Assembly: GCA_012839475.1 (NCBI GenBank)
Contig: DUNG01000057.1
Location: 1-64,000 of the forward strand
Length of the DNA: 64,000 bases
Source: Petrimonas sp.
GTDB taxonomy: Bacteria > Bacteroidota > Bacteroidia > Bacteroidales > Dysgonomonadaceae
Reading direction: 5' to 3'
The first letter of the stretch is position 1. Each line of letters opens with the position of its first letter. The notes under the pieces are model-generated. The model was not told the DNA's origin. It made no database searches and was given only the letters and a program-made list of their open reading frames with translations. A program made the position numbers and the translations under genes. Positions 19,801 through 27,224 of the stretch are shown here, piece after piece.

Positions 19801-20206
19801 CGGTAATGGTACCGTTAGTGGTTCCAACCTCGATGATGTTTGCCCCTATAACGGGTAAGCCATCGGGATCGATAACGGTTCCGGTGATGGTCCTTTTCTG
19901 TTGTTGGAGCATTTTACTGAAAGAATAATCCGCGTGGTCGAGTGTTGCGAACACCAATTCGCCATCATCGGAATGTTGTGGTGAAAGAATAACCGGCGTC
20001 TCTTTCTCTTCGATGGAACTGTTTTCCATATCGAGAGAAACTTTCGTGACTTGAGAATTAGATTGATTTGCCTGCACATGAAATGCAAGCAGGAACATAA
20101 ATAGGAGCGTCATCCTCATAGCGATGGGTATTTTATTACAGAAACCTAAGTTCAACTTAGAAGTGCAAAAGAGGCGTGCTTTTTGGTTGATTGGTTTATT
20201 ATTCAT
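16895..20206 (-). CDS. SusC-like transporter with deleted STN domain
   Basis: A 1103-aa SusC-type transporter. After the leader (a longer N-terminal extension, then MRMTLLFMFLLAFHVQA) it reads VSLDMENSSIE, exactly as the SusC at 318-3551 enters its STN domain, then jumps in frame to ETPVILSPQ, which matches where that protein leaves it. About 45-50 residues of STN core are missing. The carboxypeptidase-like domain (about 106-195), GYGTQKK linker, plug and barrel are intact. The fecR that would have received its signal is a relic just upstream (20384-20560). The transporter should work, but without the usual sigma/anti-sigma signalling. The start at MNNKPINQ is kept because no stop interrupts it; MRMTLL (about residue 31) is an alternative. 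Confidence 0.92.
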   Translation of the reverse strand: MNNKPINQKARLFCTSKLNLGFCNKIPIAMRMTLLFMFLLAFHVQANQSNSQVTKVSLDMENSSIEEKETPVILSPQHSDDGELVFATLDHADYSFSKMLQQQKRTITGTVIDPDGLPVIGANIIEVGTTNGTITDMDGNFSLNVGANATIRITYIGYLEQNIRTEGRSTFNVALEEDTRALEEIIVVGYGTQKKESVVGAISTLSSDDILRSPSANISQAMSGTISGLFTSQISGSPGSDDVSIFIRGRATFASDSQPLVLVDGVERPFSQIAPDDIESISVLKDASATAVYGVRGANGVLLITTKRGRDEKPVVSLTANWQFQSPTREDTYLNSYESVKLLEEALANDGLPSQYSANDIEMYRKASEGQLSGVDRLLYPDVDWHDEVLDKVAPAQRYNLSIRGGTKRMRYYASGEMYQQASMIKNLSQDMYGNSSSPSFNRSAFRVNTDFFMTKDLTMSINFGTRFEGRFGPNAMDSPRLSEIFYEINHTPSWIFPVYYPGVKQGDEVINLYGGSSQYQNNIVARLAKGGHFKERMAIIESNYILNYDMGWLTEGLSTRGMVSFDYQNMHRNNFSADFATYELNDRANHTSFDAYNRFNSDTQLSHSSGFQAIQKLYIELQLNYARTFGVHEVTGMLLYNQNDLRNRNQLAQRYQGLVGRATYAYAGRYLFDINAGYNGSENFQKGSQRFGFFPSFALGWRITEEEFMENAKSWLDNLKLRVSYGQVGNDKYRQRFLYEERWLQNSNTYYFGTTPTTGIYETQYPNYNVTWETANKYNFGLEFGLLQKLTGNIEFFYEDRNDILTEYLTQPQWVGVVMAAGNLGKTQNKGIEVELKFNERLSNGINYNAGLMFSHSRNKILEMDEPELKTDYRKREGHPIDQFFGLVVDGFVTQADLDSGKLPTSSFGVVNVGDFKYRDVNGDNIIDERDETFIGYSDIPENMLALTLGGGYKNWSFNIMFQGVSHVSRFYDAEAMFAFVDGGKVKKIHLDRWDPSKSEADNLANAKYPLLHYDAYANHNQRLNSFFLKNGAFARLKNVEVSYRLPTDWSEKVGMSECRLYVNGNNLLTWDHLNGLTDPESNGSNRYPIMKTVNFGVNIRF

Positions 20207-20230
20207 ACTTTTACATTGTTATTAAATTCA

Positions 20231-20325
20231 TTGGATGGATTTAGTAAATCAGTTGCTTCGCGGTGAGGTGAGATTTTCCGCGTTGCAAGTGCAAACCGTG
20301 ACGGGAGGGTGTTTCATTCTCCCGT
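20231..20325 (-). promoter_or_regulatory. susC leader, identical to first-locus copy
   Basis: Bases 20231-20282 are identical to 3645-3696. Just upstream on the minus strand is a stem ACGGGAG/CTCCCGT (20301-20307 with 20319-20325). It replaces, with different bases, the GAGAGC/GCTCTC stem of the other copy, which suggests the fold matters more than its sequence. AAGCAAC lies at 20252-20258 on the minus strand. It probably forms the susC 5' leader. Confidence 0.5.
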
Positions 20326-20383
20326 TTTTCTGTTGTTCATTCATCGTTTTCTTTCATAGGCATTCTTCAGTTATTCTCGTTTG

Positions 20384-20560
20384 TAAATGGAGTAGGTGAT
20401 TGGTCCGGATTTTTCACGGAACATACCATTTCCACTCCAACTTTCTACATTTCATTATTTTCGGTCGATGTAATTTGGTGCATCGATTCATCGGGGTACA
20501 CGCTAATATTAAATCCAGACCCATAGGAACTCACGGTAAGGTCCTTGAGATCTTTGCACC
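20384..20560 (-). pseudogene. fecR relic
   Basis: Minus-strand translation gives two fragments of the FecR protein encoded at 3841-4752. The first reads DLTVSSYGSGFNISVYPDES (intact copy: NITVSAYGTEFNVSAYPNAS) and ends at a TAG near 20454. The second, in another frame, reads SGPITYSIYKRE (intact copy: SAPITYSISDRE) and ends at a stop near 20384. The region before the first fragment passes straight from the conserved fecR upstream sequence into mid-gene, so the start, transmembrane helix and first half are deleted. Together with the STN deletion in the adjacent SusC this shows loss of the whole anti-sigma branch. Confidence 0.8.
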
Positions 20561-20588
20561 TGTTCATTTGTAAACACTTGACTATACT

Positions 20589-20621
20589 AACTTGACGTGC
20601 GAGAAGGTGAACACCCCATGC
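20589..20621 (-). promoter_or_regulatory. Conserved block upstream of fecR relic
   Basis: It matches 4809-4841 with a single difference although the gene it preceded is destroyed. Survival suggests a promoter or regulatory site still used by the downstream susC/susD operon, perhaps recognised by the ECF sigma factor encoded at 5017-5565. This is inference from conservation. Confidence 0.45.
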
Positions 20622-20649
20622 AAAGAGTGGCTTATTTAACGCTTGTTTC

Positions 20650-20956
20650 CTTTTGTTAACCAGATGTGCGTAGCGGGTTGTCCTTGTTCATGGAGATGAT
20701 AATGTAGCCTGTTTGTTCGTGATAGCCACCGATACCAGTCCTTGCATTTTGCCTTTTTGGCTGATTTTCACGTTGATTACTTGTAGTTTTAGCTCGGTTT
20801 CCGTGAGCTAGATTGTATTACCGGGCTAGCAGATATCTTCTGTGTGGGCAAATCCATGACTGTGTTAAAGGCATCCGGGCTAAGAGAATTTAAAGGAGTG
20901 TTCCGAGAAGGGAGATTAAGAAAACAGGATTGTCAGTCGTTTTTGAAGGAACCCGA
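20650..20956 (-). other. Gene-free stretch with decayed coding-like sequence
   Basis: No intact gene is visible. Minus-strand translation gives protein-like but frame-broken fragments, for example LTETELKLQVINVKIS and, in another frame, GYHEQTGYIIISMNKD before a stop. I could not assign them to a family. The stretch occupies the place where a sigma gene would stand in the intact locus, but nothing in it resembles an ECF sigma factor. It ends at the sufS stop. Confidence 0.3.
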
Positions 20957-22174
20957 TTAAAACATCTTGGCGATACGCTCAATTCCTTCTGCCAGCCGGT
21001 CGACCTCCTCCCGGGTGTTATAGAAAGCGAACGAGGCGCGTACCGTGCCGTCGATGCCTAAGGTATGCATCAGCGGTTCGGCGCAGTGGTGGCCGGTACG
21101 AACGGCGATGCCCATCCCATCGAGCAGGGTCCCCAAATCGTACGGGTGAATTCCCTCTACCAGGAACGAGATCACGCTGCTTTTCTCTTTGGCGGTACCA
21201 ACGATACGTAGTCCCGGTATCGCGAGGAGCCGGTCGGTAGCGTAATCCAGTAGCTCCTTCTCATACCGCTCAACCCGCTCGAGGCCGATGGCGGTGAGGT
21301 AATCCAAGGCGGTTCCAAGGGCAGCACTGCCCACGAAATCGGGCGTTCCCGCCTCGAACTTGAAGGGCGGTCGGTTGAAAGTAGTCTCCTCGAAGGTCAC
21401 CCCCTCGATCATCTCTCCCCCACCTTGGTAGGGCGGGAGGGCGTTCAGCCACTCCTCTTTGGCGTAAAGAAGACCCACCCCGGTCGGCCCGTACACCTTG
21501 TGAGCAGAGAAGGTAAGGAAGTCGCAGTCAAGCGCTTGAACATTCACTTCGGTGTGGGGTACGCTCTGTGCCGCATCGATCAGGACCGGCACGCCATGTT
21601 GGTGGGCTATTCTCACGATCTCCCCCACCGGGTTAACCGTTCCCAGCACGTTGGAGACATGCGTAACGGCTATCAGCTTGGTTCTACGCGAGATTAGCCT
21701 CTCGAACTCCTCCATGATCAGCTCTCCTGACGGAGTGATGGGCGCCACTTTCAGCCGGATGCCCATCCTTTCTCGCTGGAGCTGCCACGGAACGATGTTG
21801 GAGTGATGCTCCATCGCGGTGATCAGCACCTCGTCACCCGCGCTACATTGGCTGCTGCAGAACGATGATGCGACCAGGTTGATCGCCTCTGTCGCTCCCT
21901 TGGTGAAAACGATCTCGTTGATCGATGCCGCGTTGATGAACCGACGCACCGTCTCACGGGAGGCCTCGAACTGGCTCGTCGCCGCTTGGCTAAGGGAGTG
22001 CACCCCCCGGTGCACGTTGCCGTTCGCCGCGGTGTAGACCTCCGTGATCTTCTCCAGTACCTGCCGTGGCTTCTGCGTGGTCGCGGCGTTATCGAGGTAG
22101 ACCAAGGGGTGACCGTGAACCTCCCGGGAAAGAATCGGGAAGTCGGCCCTTATTTTATGTACATCAAAAAACAT
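20957..22174 (-). CDS. sufS: SufS cysteine desulfurase
   Basis: A PLP-dependent group II cysteine desulfurase that supplies sulfur as a persulfide for Fe-S cluster assembly in the cytosol. Counting from the chosen start (MFFDVHKIRADFP), the PLP lysine is K226 in FSAHKVYGPTG and the catalytic cysteine is C364 in VRTGHHCAEPLMH, the short-loop form typical of SufS. Other landmarks are YLDNAATTQKP, EHHSNIVPWQ and DAAQSVPH. An upstream ATG directly after the sufD stop would add nine residues; I prefer the internal start because it matches the family N-terminus. It is last in a sufC-sufD-sufS series. Confidence 0.95.
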   Translation of the reverse strand: MFFDVHKIRADFPILSREVHGHPLVYLDNAATTQKPRQVLEKITEVYTAANGNVHRGVHSLSQAATSQFEASRETVRRFINAASINEIVFTKGATEAINLVASSFCSSQCSAGDEVLITAMEHHSNIVPWQLQRERMGIRLKVAPITPSGELIMEEFERLISRRTKLIAVTHVSNVLGTVNPVGEIVRIAHQHGVPVLIDAAQSVPHTEVNVQALDCDFLTFSAHKVYGPTGVGLLYAKEEWLNALPPYQGGGEMIEGVTFEETTFNRPPFKFEAGTPDFVGSAALGTALDYLTAIGLERVERYEKELLDYATDRLLAIPGLRIVGTAKEKSSVISFLVEGIHPYDLGTLLDGMGIAVRTGHHCAEPLMHTLGIDGTVRASFAFYNTREEVDRLAEGIERIAKMF

Positions 22175-22201
22175 GAAGTGGTTATTTACATCCCCGTCCA
22201 A

Positions 22202-23608
22202 TTACATACATATCTCGCAGTTACCGCAACGGGTGAACTCGCCCCGGAAGCGCTTGTCGATAAGGTGAACCAAACGCTCTTGCAGTGCCGGTATCCGAAT
22301 CATGTCCACCACGTCACGCGTGAAGGCCACCATCAACATCAGCTGCGCCTCCTCGGCACTGATACCCCGCGCCTGCATGTAGAACCGTGCCTCTTCGTCG
22401 AGGTGACCGGTGGTGAGCCCGTGCGAACACTTCACGTCATCGGCATAAATCTCCAGTTGCGGTTGCGCGAACATTCGTGCCTTGTCCGACATGACCAGGT
22501 TGCGGTTCACCTGGTATGCCAACGTCTGTTGGGCATCTTTCTCCACCAGTATCCTCCCGCGGAACACCCCGGTGGCCTCTTCCTGCAGCACCGTCTTGAA
22601 CAGCTCGTTGCTGGTGCATCGCGGGACAGTATGTTCCACGAACACGAAGTTGTCCACGTGCTGCTTCTTGTCGCAAATGGCCAACCCTCCCGCGTGCACG
22701 TCCGCATGCTCGCCCAACAACTTAAAGCGGTAGTTGTTACGGGTAAAGCCATTATGGAGGGTAATGCCGGTGACGTGCACGACAGAGCGCTCTTGCTGCT
22801 CGCAAAAGAGGTTGTTCAAGCGGGTAACCTTTGTCGAATTCTCCTCCAACTCATAAAGGTCCACTTGTGACGAGGCCTCGGCAGCGATCTCGGTTACCTG
22901 CGTCACCACGAAGTGGACGTCGTCTACCGCGTGGTCACACACCAACAGCTTCACCCGCGCATTCTCCTCGGCGATAATCAGGTTTCGCCGGTTCACGTTC
23001 AGATCCACCCCCCCTCGCAAGATATTTACCAGCTGTAGCGGCTTCTCGACCGTCACGTTCTTCGGGACGTACACCACGAAGCCATCCTGGGCGAACAGGG
23101 TGTTATATGCTACCGTACCGTTACCGGTGTAGTCGGCTATCTTCCCGTAGTGCGCTTCAAACTGTTCAGGGTATTTTTCGGAAAAGGCACGCAAGCTTCC
23201 CGCGAAGACCCCTTCGGGAAGGGGCTCCTCCTGCTTTAACTTGTCGTAGTAGTCAGGTTTTATTTTGCTTAATTGCTCCCGCTTGTGAAGTTCTCCTTGC
23301 CTCACCTTGCCGTAAAATCGGTCGTTAACCAGAAAGCAGAGGTGGGTGTTGAGGTTGGGTACATTGCACTTGAATGCGTCATAAGGGCTCACCTTCACGG
23401 GAATGTTCCGAAGGTTCAACCCTAAATCGGCATCGAAAGCGTGTGCGATATTAGAGTGACGGTATTCTTCATGCTTCGTGGTGGGGAAGCCAGTTCGTTT
23501 AAACGTCTCCAAAGCTGCGTCGCGAAGCCTGTTCATCCCCTCCGCGGAGTGCTTATCCACCTCCTCCCGGTATTGTTCAAATAACTCTATGTACTGTTTC
23601 TCAACCAT
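22202..23608 (-). CDS. sufD: SufD Fe-S cluster assembly protein
   Basis: A 468-aa scaffold-complex subunit that works with SufB and SufC in Fe-S cluster assembly. The right-handed beta-helix core (about 140-380) and the C-terminal signature DVKCSHGLTTGHLDEEARFYMQARGIS (His at the SufB interface) followed by ARG.S..EA.LML are clear. It ends with the unusual CGNCEICM tail, a Cys-rich end that could bind metal; I do not know whether that is general in this lineage. It lies between sufC (95 bases upstream) and sufS (27 bases downstream). Confidence 0.94.
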   Translation of the reverse strand: MVEKQYIELFEQYREEVDKHSAEGMNRLRDAALETFKRTGFPTTKHEEYRHSNIAHAFDADLGLNLRNIPVKVSPYDAFKCNVPNLNTHLCFLVNDRFYGKVRQGELHKREQLSKIKPDYYDKLKQEEPLPEGVFAGSLRAFSEKYPEQFEAHYGKIADYTGNGTVAYNTLFAQDGFVVYVPKNVTVEKPLQLVNILRGGVDLNVNRRNLIIAEENARVKLLVCDHAVDDVHFVVTQVTEIAAEASSQVDLYELEENSTKVTRLNNLFCEQQERSVVHVTGITLHNGFTRNNYRFKLLGEHADVHAGGLAICDKKQHVDNFVFVEHTVPRCTSNELFKTVLQEEATGVFRGRILVEKDAQQTLAYQVNRNLVMSDKARMFAQPQLEIYADDVKCSHGLTTGHLDEEARFYMQARGISAEEAQLMLMVAFTRDVVDMIRIPALQERLVHLIDKRFRGEFTRCGNCEICM

Positions 23609-23703
23609 CTTACAATTGAATTCTACGGTCGGTGCACCAGTTGCGGGTTCAACAACCGAGCGCCACCTTATACACCCGGCGTAGTATTTAACTCGTTCGT
23701 CGC

Positions 23704-24447
23704 TTAAAGATTCACTATCCAGTCATATCCCCTTCGCTCCAGCTCGAGTGCCAATTCGGGATCTCCCGACTTCACGATCTTGCCATCGTATAGCACGTGT
23801 ACTCGATGGGGCTTGATATACTCCAGCAGACGCTGGTAGTGCGTGATAACGATGGTCGCGTTCTCCTTGGTTTGCAACCTGTTCACTCCTTCGGCCACCA
23901 CACGGAGCGCATCGATATCGAGTCCCGAATCGGTCTCATCCAGAATGGAGAGCAGTGGGTTAAGCATCGCCATTTGGAATATCTCGTTTTTCTTCTTCTC
24001 TCCCCCGGAGAACCCCTCGTTGACCGAGCGACTCACCAGCTGACTGTCCATACCCAACAGTTCCCGTTTATCGCGCATCATCTTGAGGAACTCGCTTGCC
24101 GAGATGGGGGTCTCCCCCCGGTATTTCCGTTGCGCGTTGATGGATGCCCGCATGAAGTTCACCATGCTTACCCCGGGAATTTCCACCGGGTACTGGAAGC
24201 TGAGGAACAGCCCTCCGCATGCCCGCTCCTCCGGTGCCATCTCCAGCAGGTCCTTCCCTTTAAACGTGATATTGCCCCGAGTTACCTCGTACTTGGGGTT
24301 TCCCGCCAGTACCGATGCCAACGTACTCTTACCGGACCCGTTGGGTCCCATGATGGCGTGAATCTCGCCGGGAGCCACCTCGAGGTTTATTCCTTTTAAA
24401 ATCTCTTTTCCCTCCACGATCGCGTGCAGGTTCTTTATCTTTAACAT
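23704..24447 (-). CDS. sufC: SufC Fe-S assembly ATPase
   Basis: An ABC-type ATPase (247 aa from MLKIKNLHAIVEGKEIL) that powers the SufBCD scaffold. It has Walker A GPNGSGKST, Q-loop SFQYPVEIPG, the ABC signature FSGGEKKKNEI with the SufC-typical run of lysines, Walker B LSILDETDSGLDIDAL and the switch HYQRLL. The frame extends 31 codons further upstream, but that part is not SufC-like, so the internal ATG is chosen. The gene upstream is a YihY-family protein, not sufB, which is unusual: sufB normally precedes sufC. Confidence 0.95.
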   Translation of the reverse strand: MLKIKNLHAIVEGKEILKGINLEVAPGEIHAIMGPNGSGKSTLASVLAGNPKYEVTRGNITFKGKDLLEMAPEERACGGLFLSFQYPVEIPGVSMVNFMRASINAQRKYRGETPISASEFLKMMRDKRELLGMDSQLVSRSVNEGFSGGEKKKNEIFQMAMLNPLLSILDETDSGLDIDALRVVAEGVNRLQTKENATIVITHYQRLLEYIKPHRVHVLYDGKIVKSGDPELALELERRGYDWIVNL

Positions 24448-24536
24448 AGTTTGCTTATATGAATGGGTGCGTGTCGCCATTGAATAACAACTGGCTTCAC
24501 CGAATTGTTTTTTACAATCTCCTCTGCTGCGGTATC

Positions 24537-26045
24537 TCATTTCGCTGCATCAACCTTGTTCACTTCATCCTCCCCCTCCTCCTTCACCATCACCAAATCC
24601 TTCAGCAGCAGATCGTGCTTGCCTTCATACAGGCTACTTCGCGACGCGATAAGGGCTTCCCAATGCGCGTGAAACTTATTATCGGTATCAACCAGGAAAT
24701 CTTCCGACCCCTTGGAGTCGATTTTCGACAGAACGTAGTTCACCGAGATGAGGTTGATGTCCACCGCAGGCTGAAAGGCGACAACCCGCTCGTCACTTGC
24801 CAAGGAGGTGGGGGAGAGCACGTTCAACTCCACCAGCTCATCCAGGATGATGTGGGTGAGGCGGGCGGGTACTTGGCACCTCACCGAAAGCCGATCGGCC
24901 GTAAGGGGCGATAGCTCGTTGGCAAACCGCTGCACCACCTCCGACGCGATCATCAACGTGAAGAAATCCCTGTATCTCCGGCTAATATTTTTCGTCTCCT
25001 TCTCGAAGGAGAAATTTCTCACGTTCTGTGCCGCGTACGACAACTCCGCCCCAATCAGGGTGATGAACCATGAGAGCTGAATCCAGAGGAGCATGAGGGG
25101 GATGGCCGCGAACGTCCCGTAAATCGCGTTGTAACGGGTAATCCATATCTGCCCGGATAGGTAGAGCATTTGAACGAATTGAAAGGTGACCCCCGCCACG
25201 ATTCCCGCGATGAACGCGTTGTGAAACTTCACCTTGGTGTTCGGTATAACCAGGTAGAGGACGGTGAACAACAAGATGATCAACGCGAACGGGACGATAT
25301 CCAGCAACCGGGGAATAATGGGATAGAGGATGTAAATCGCCTTGAGCGTCTCGTTCTGGGGATAGTTCAGGATAGTGAGCGCGTTGATCAGGATGAAGAA
25401 AATGGGTACGAACAGTACCATCGCCGAGTAGTCGGTCACCTTCCGGGCAATACTTCGCCCTCGGCTCACCTGCCATATCTTGTTGAAGTTGGCCTCGATG
25501 TCGTTAAAGAGGAGCAGGATGGTGTAGAGAAACAGAAGGATACCGATCCCGGCGAACAGGCCCCCACCCTTGGCCTCTTCCAGGGAGTTGTTGATCGCCT
25601 CCAGCAGGATGTCGAGAAACTGATGGGTACGGTCACTGGCACTTACCCCACCAGCTATCGGCTCACTGGTCACCATTTCCGTCAGGTGCCTATTCCCCCC
25701 GGTCATCAGGTTGAAGAGGCCACTTTGCATGATATTCTCTATGCCAAATCCCCGGGCGATGGCGAAAATAATGGCCAGCAGTGGCACGATGGAGAGTAGG
25801 GTGCGGTAGGTTAGCGACCGGGCGCTGGCAGCGATGTTCAGCTCCTGCACGTTTCGCACGGTCAGCATCACCGTTTTAATCGCGTTGAAAAGGATGTTTT
25901 CCTTGTTCGACATCGACTCCGGGTTCAAGCGCCAGATGTCGTACGTGAGGAATTGGATTACACGGGTGACCCGGCTCCAAAGTCGCCCGATCCTACCCAG
26001 CTCCTCTATGTCATCGCCACCCTTTTTCTTTGCGCTATCCTCCAT
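24537..26045 (-). CDS. YihY/BrkB-family integral membrane protein
   Basis: A 502-aa inner-membrane protein of the YihY (formerly ribonuclease BN) family. A cytoplasmic N-terminus, six predicted transmembrane helices between about residues 80 and 360, and the family signature near PLMLLWIQLSWFITLIGAELSYAAQN are visible. A C-terminal soluble extension of about 140 residues (370-502) with a winged-helix-like segment (LTADRLSVRCQVPARLTHIILDEL) is longer than in the proteobacterial proteins and is common in Bacteroidota members. Function is not established for the family. It lies 89 bases before sufC and just after the end of rnpB, all on one strand. Confidence 0.88.
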   Translation of the reverse strand: MEDSAKKKGGDDIEELGRIGRLWSRVTRVIQFLTYDIWRLNPESMSNKENILFNAIKTVMLTVRNVQELNIAASARSLTYRTLLSIVPLLAIIFAIARGFGIENIMQSGLFNLMTGGNRHLTEMVTSEPIAGGVSASDRTHQFLDILLEAINNSLEEAKGGGLFAGIGILLFLYTILLLFNDIEANFNKIWQVSRGRSIARKVTDYSAMVLFVPIFFILINALTILNYPQNETLKAIYILYPIIPRLLDIVPFALIILLFTVLYLVIPNTKVKFHNAFIAGIVAGVTFQFVQMLYLSGQIWITRYNAIYGTFAAIPLMLLWIQLSWFITLIGAELSYAAQNVRNFSFEKETKNISRRYRDFFTLMIASEVVQRFANELSPLTADRLSVRCQVPARLTHIILDELVELNVLSPTSLASDERVVAFQPAVDINLISVNYVLSKIDSKGSEDFLVDTDNKFHAHWEALIASRSSLYEGKHDLLLKDLVMVKEEGEDEVNKVDAAK

Positions 26046-26069
26046 ATCGCTTCTTGATGATTCCTGAAA

Positions 26070-26428
26070 AAAGCAGCCGGTCTATAAGCCGGGTTCTGTA
26101 TCCCGGTGAACCGGGTGTTTGTCATTTATCTGCGGGGCGATGTCGCCATCCCCCTGTAGCGGCCTACCCCTCGGCATCGGGCGAGCAACCCTACCTATCC
26201 GATATACATGGCCTTGCAACCCATAGCGCGTACGGCGTGCCACGTCACCGTGGCACCCGGTGAGCCCTTACCTCACCTTTTCACCCTTACCCCGGCTAAG
26301 CCGTGGCGGTTATTTTCTGTTACGCTAGCCTGCCCTCGCGAACTGCTTCCCGTTAGGAAGTATGGTGCTCTGCGTTGCCCGGACTTTCCTCCCTCCCGTG
26401 TAGGAGAGCGACAAACCGACCTGCTGCG
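26070..26428 (-). ncRNA. rnpB: RNase P RNA
   Basis: Read on the minus strand the region begins with a GC stem, then GAGGAAAGTCCGGGC and CGCAGAGCA, the universally conserved P4-flanking 5' block (CR-I). It includes GAAAAGGTGAGGTAAGGGCTCACC in the specificity part and closes with ACAGAACCCGGCTTATAGACCGG, the diagnostic 3' block of bacterial type A RNase P RNA. It is followed by a T run (TTTTTT) after the closing stem, a natural terminator. The ends are estimates within a few bases. It processes the 5' leaders of tRNA precursors. Confidence 0.95.
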
Positions 26429-26433
26429 AAACA

Positions 26434-26441
26434 CAAAAATA
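26434..26441 (-). promoter_or_regulatory. rnpB -7 box (TATTTTTG)
   Basis: On the minus strand these bases read TATTTTTG, a full match to the Bacteroidota -7 element TAnnTTTG. They lie 5-6 bases before the estimated 5' end of RNase P RNA, the correct distance. I do not see a clear TTTG at -33. Confidence 0.65.
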
Positions 26442-26651
26442 GCAATAAGAATCGACTTTAAGTCTTTTCTAGCCGTTTTTCGTTCGTGAGGAGTGGTAAA
26501 GTTTTGAATTACTCAACCAAAAGAGTAATAACACGAGACCGTAGCTTTAAATATTAAATACCAGATTACCTGATACAGGCGCGAAAAACATTTTCTTCAC
26601 CCTGTTATCATATTTTTTTGTAATTTTGGTTCTAATCTATAATAGTTAATA

Positions 26652-27206
26652 ATGCACGAAAAATTCTCTCTGGAATATAAGGATCAGTTTAAGGAAGTAT
26701 ATATTTCCTATTACGCTCGACTGAAGCGCTTCGCCCGGCAGTACGTTGTCAGGGAAGAGGATGCAGAGAATATCGTGCAGGACATCTTCTCTGAGCTTTG
26801 GGAAAAGCAATTGGAGTTTTCCTCTTTCGTTAACCTCAATGGTTACCTTTTCACCGTGTTGAAGAACAGGTGTGTCGATTTCCTTCGTCGTGAAACCTTA
26901 GAACAAGAGGTGAATAAAACGATACGAGACGAACAGTTACGGGAGTTGAAGATGAAGTTAGAATCGCTGGAAGCGCTTGATAGCGCATTTCTCAACAAGC
27001 CGGACATAGAAACCCTTATTCAAGACGCCATCGATGACCTGCCGGAAAAATGCAGGGAGATATTCTTGATGAACAAGCTCGAGGGAAAGAAACAGAAAGC
27101 GATCGCCCGAGAACTCAACATTTCCATTCATACCGTGGAGAGCCAGATGGCTATCGCTTACAAGAAACTCAAAGAAGCGTTAAAAAGTTTAAACAAAATG
27201 TCTTGA
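26652..27206 (+). CDS. ECF RNA polymerase sigma factor
   Basis: A 184-aa ECF sigma factor with region 2 (YISYYARLKRFARQYV, ENIVQDIFSELWEKQ, LFTVLKNRCVDFLRRE) and region 4 (LPEKCREIFLMNKLEGKKQKAIARELNISIHTVESQMAIAYKKL). A TAATTTTG box at 26621-26628, 23 bases before the start, fits the -7 element. Its expected FecR partner is 2.5 kb downstream at 29707, separated by a GH43 gene and an opposing gene, which is an unusual split of the sigma/anti-sigma pair. It likely controls the locus running to about 43 kb. Confidence 0.93.
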   Translation: MHEKFSLEYKDQFKEVYISYYARLKRFARQYVVREEDAENIVQDIFSELWEKQLEFSSFVNLNGYLFTVLKNRCVDFLRRETLEQEVNKTIRDEQLRELKMKLESLEALDSAFLNKPDIETLIQDAIDDLPEKCREIFLMNKLEGKKQKAIARELNISIHTVESQMAIAYKKLKEALKSLNKMS

Positions 27207-27224
27207 ATTAAATAAAATAATTAC

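Noticed and set aside
21986-22870. 294-codon plus-strand open frame over sufS/sufD
   Set aside because: It is antisense to two certain genes in a GC-rich region, where third-position bias opens the opposite strand; its protein is Val/His/Leu-rich with no family motif.
25170-25799. 209-codon plus-strand open frame inside the YihY-family gene
   Set aside because: Antisense shadow of a clear membrane-protein gene; composition is Asp/Glu/Gln-rich as expected for the complement of hydrophobic codons.
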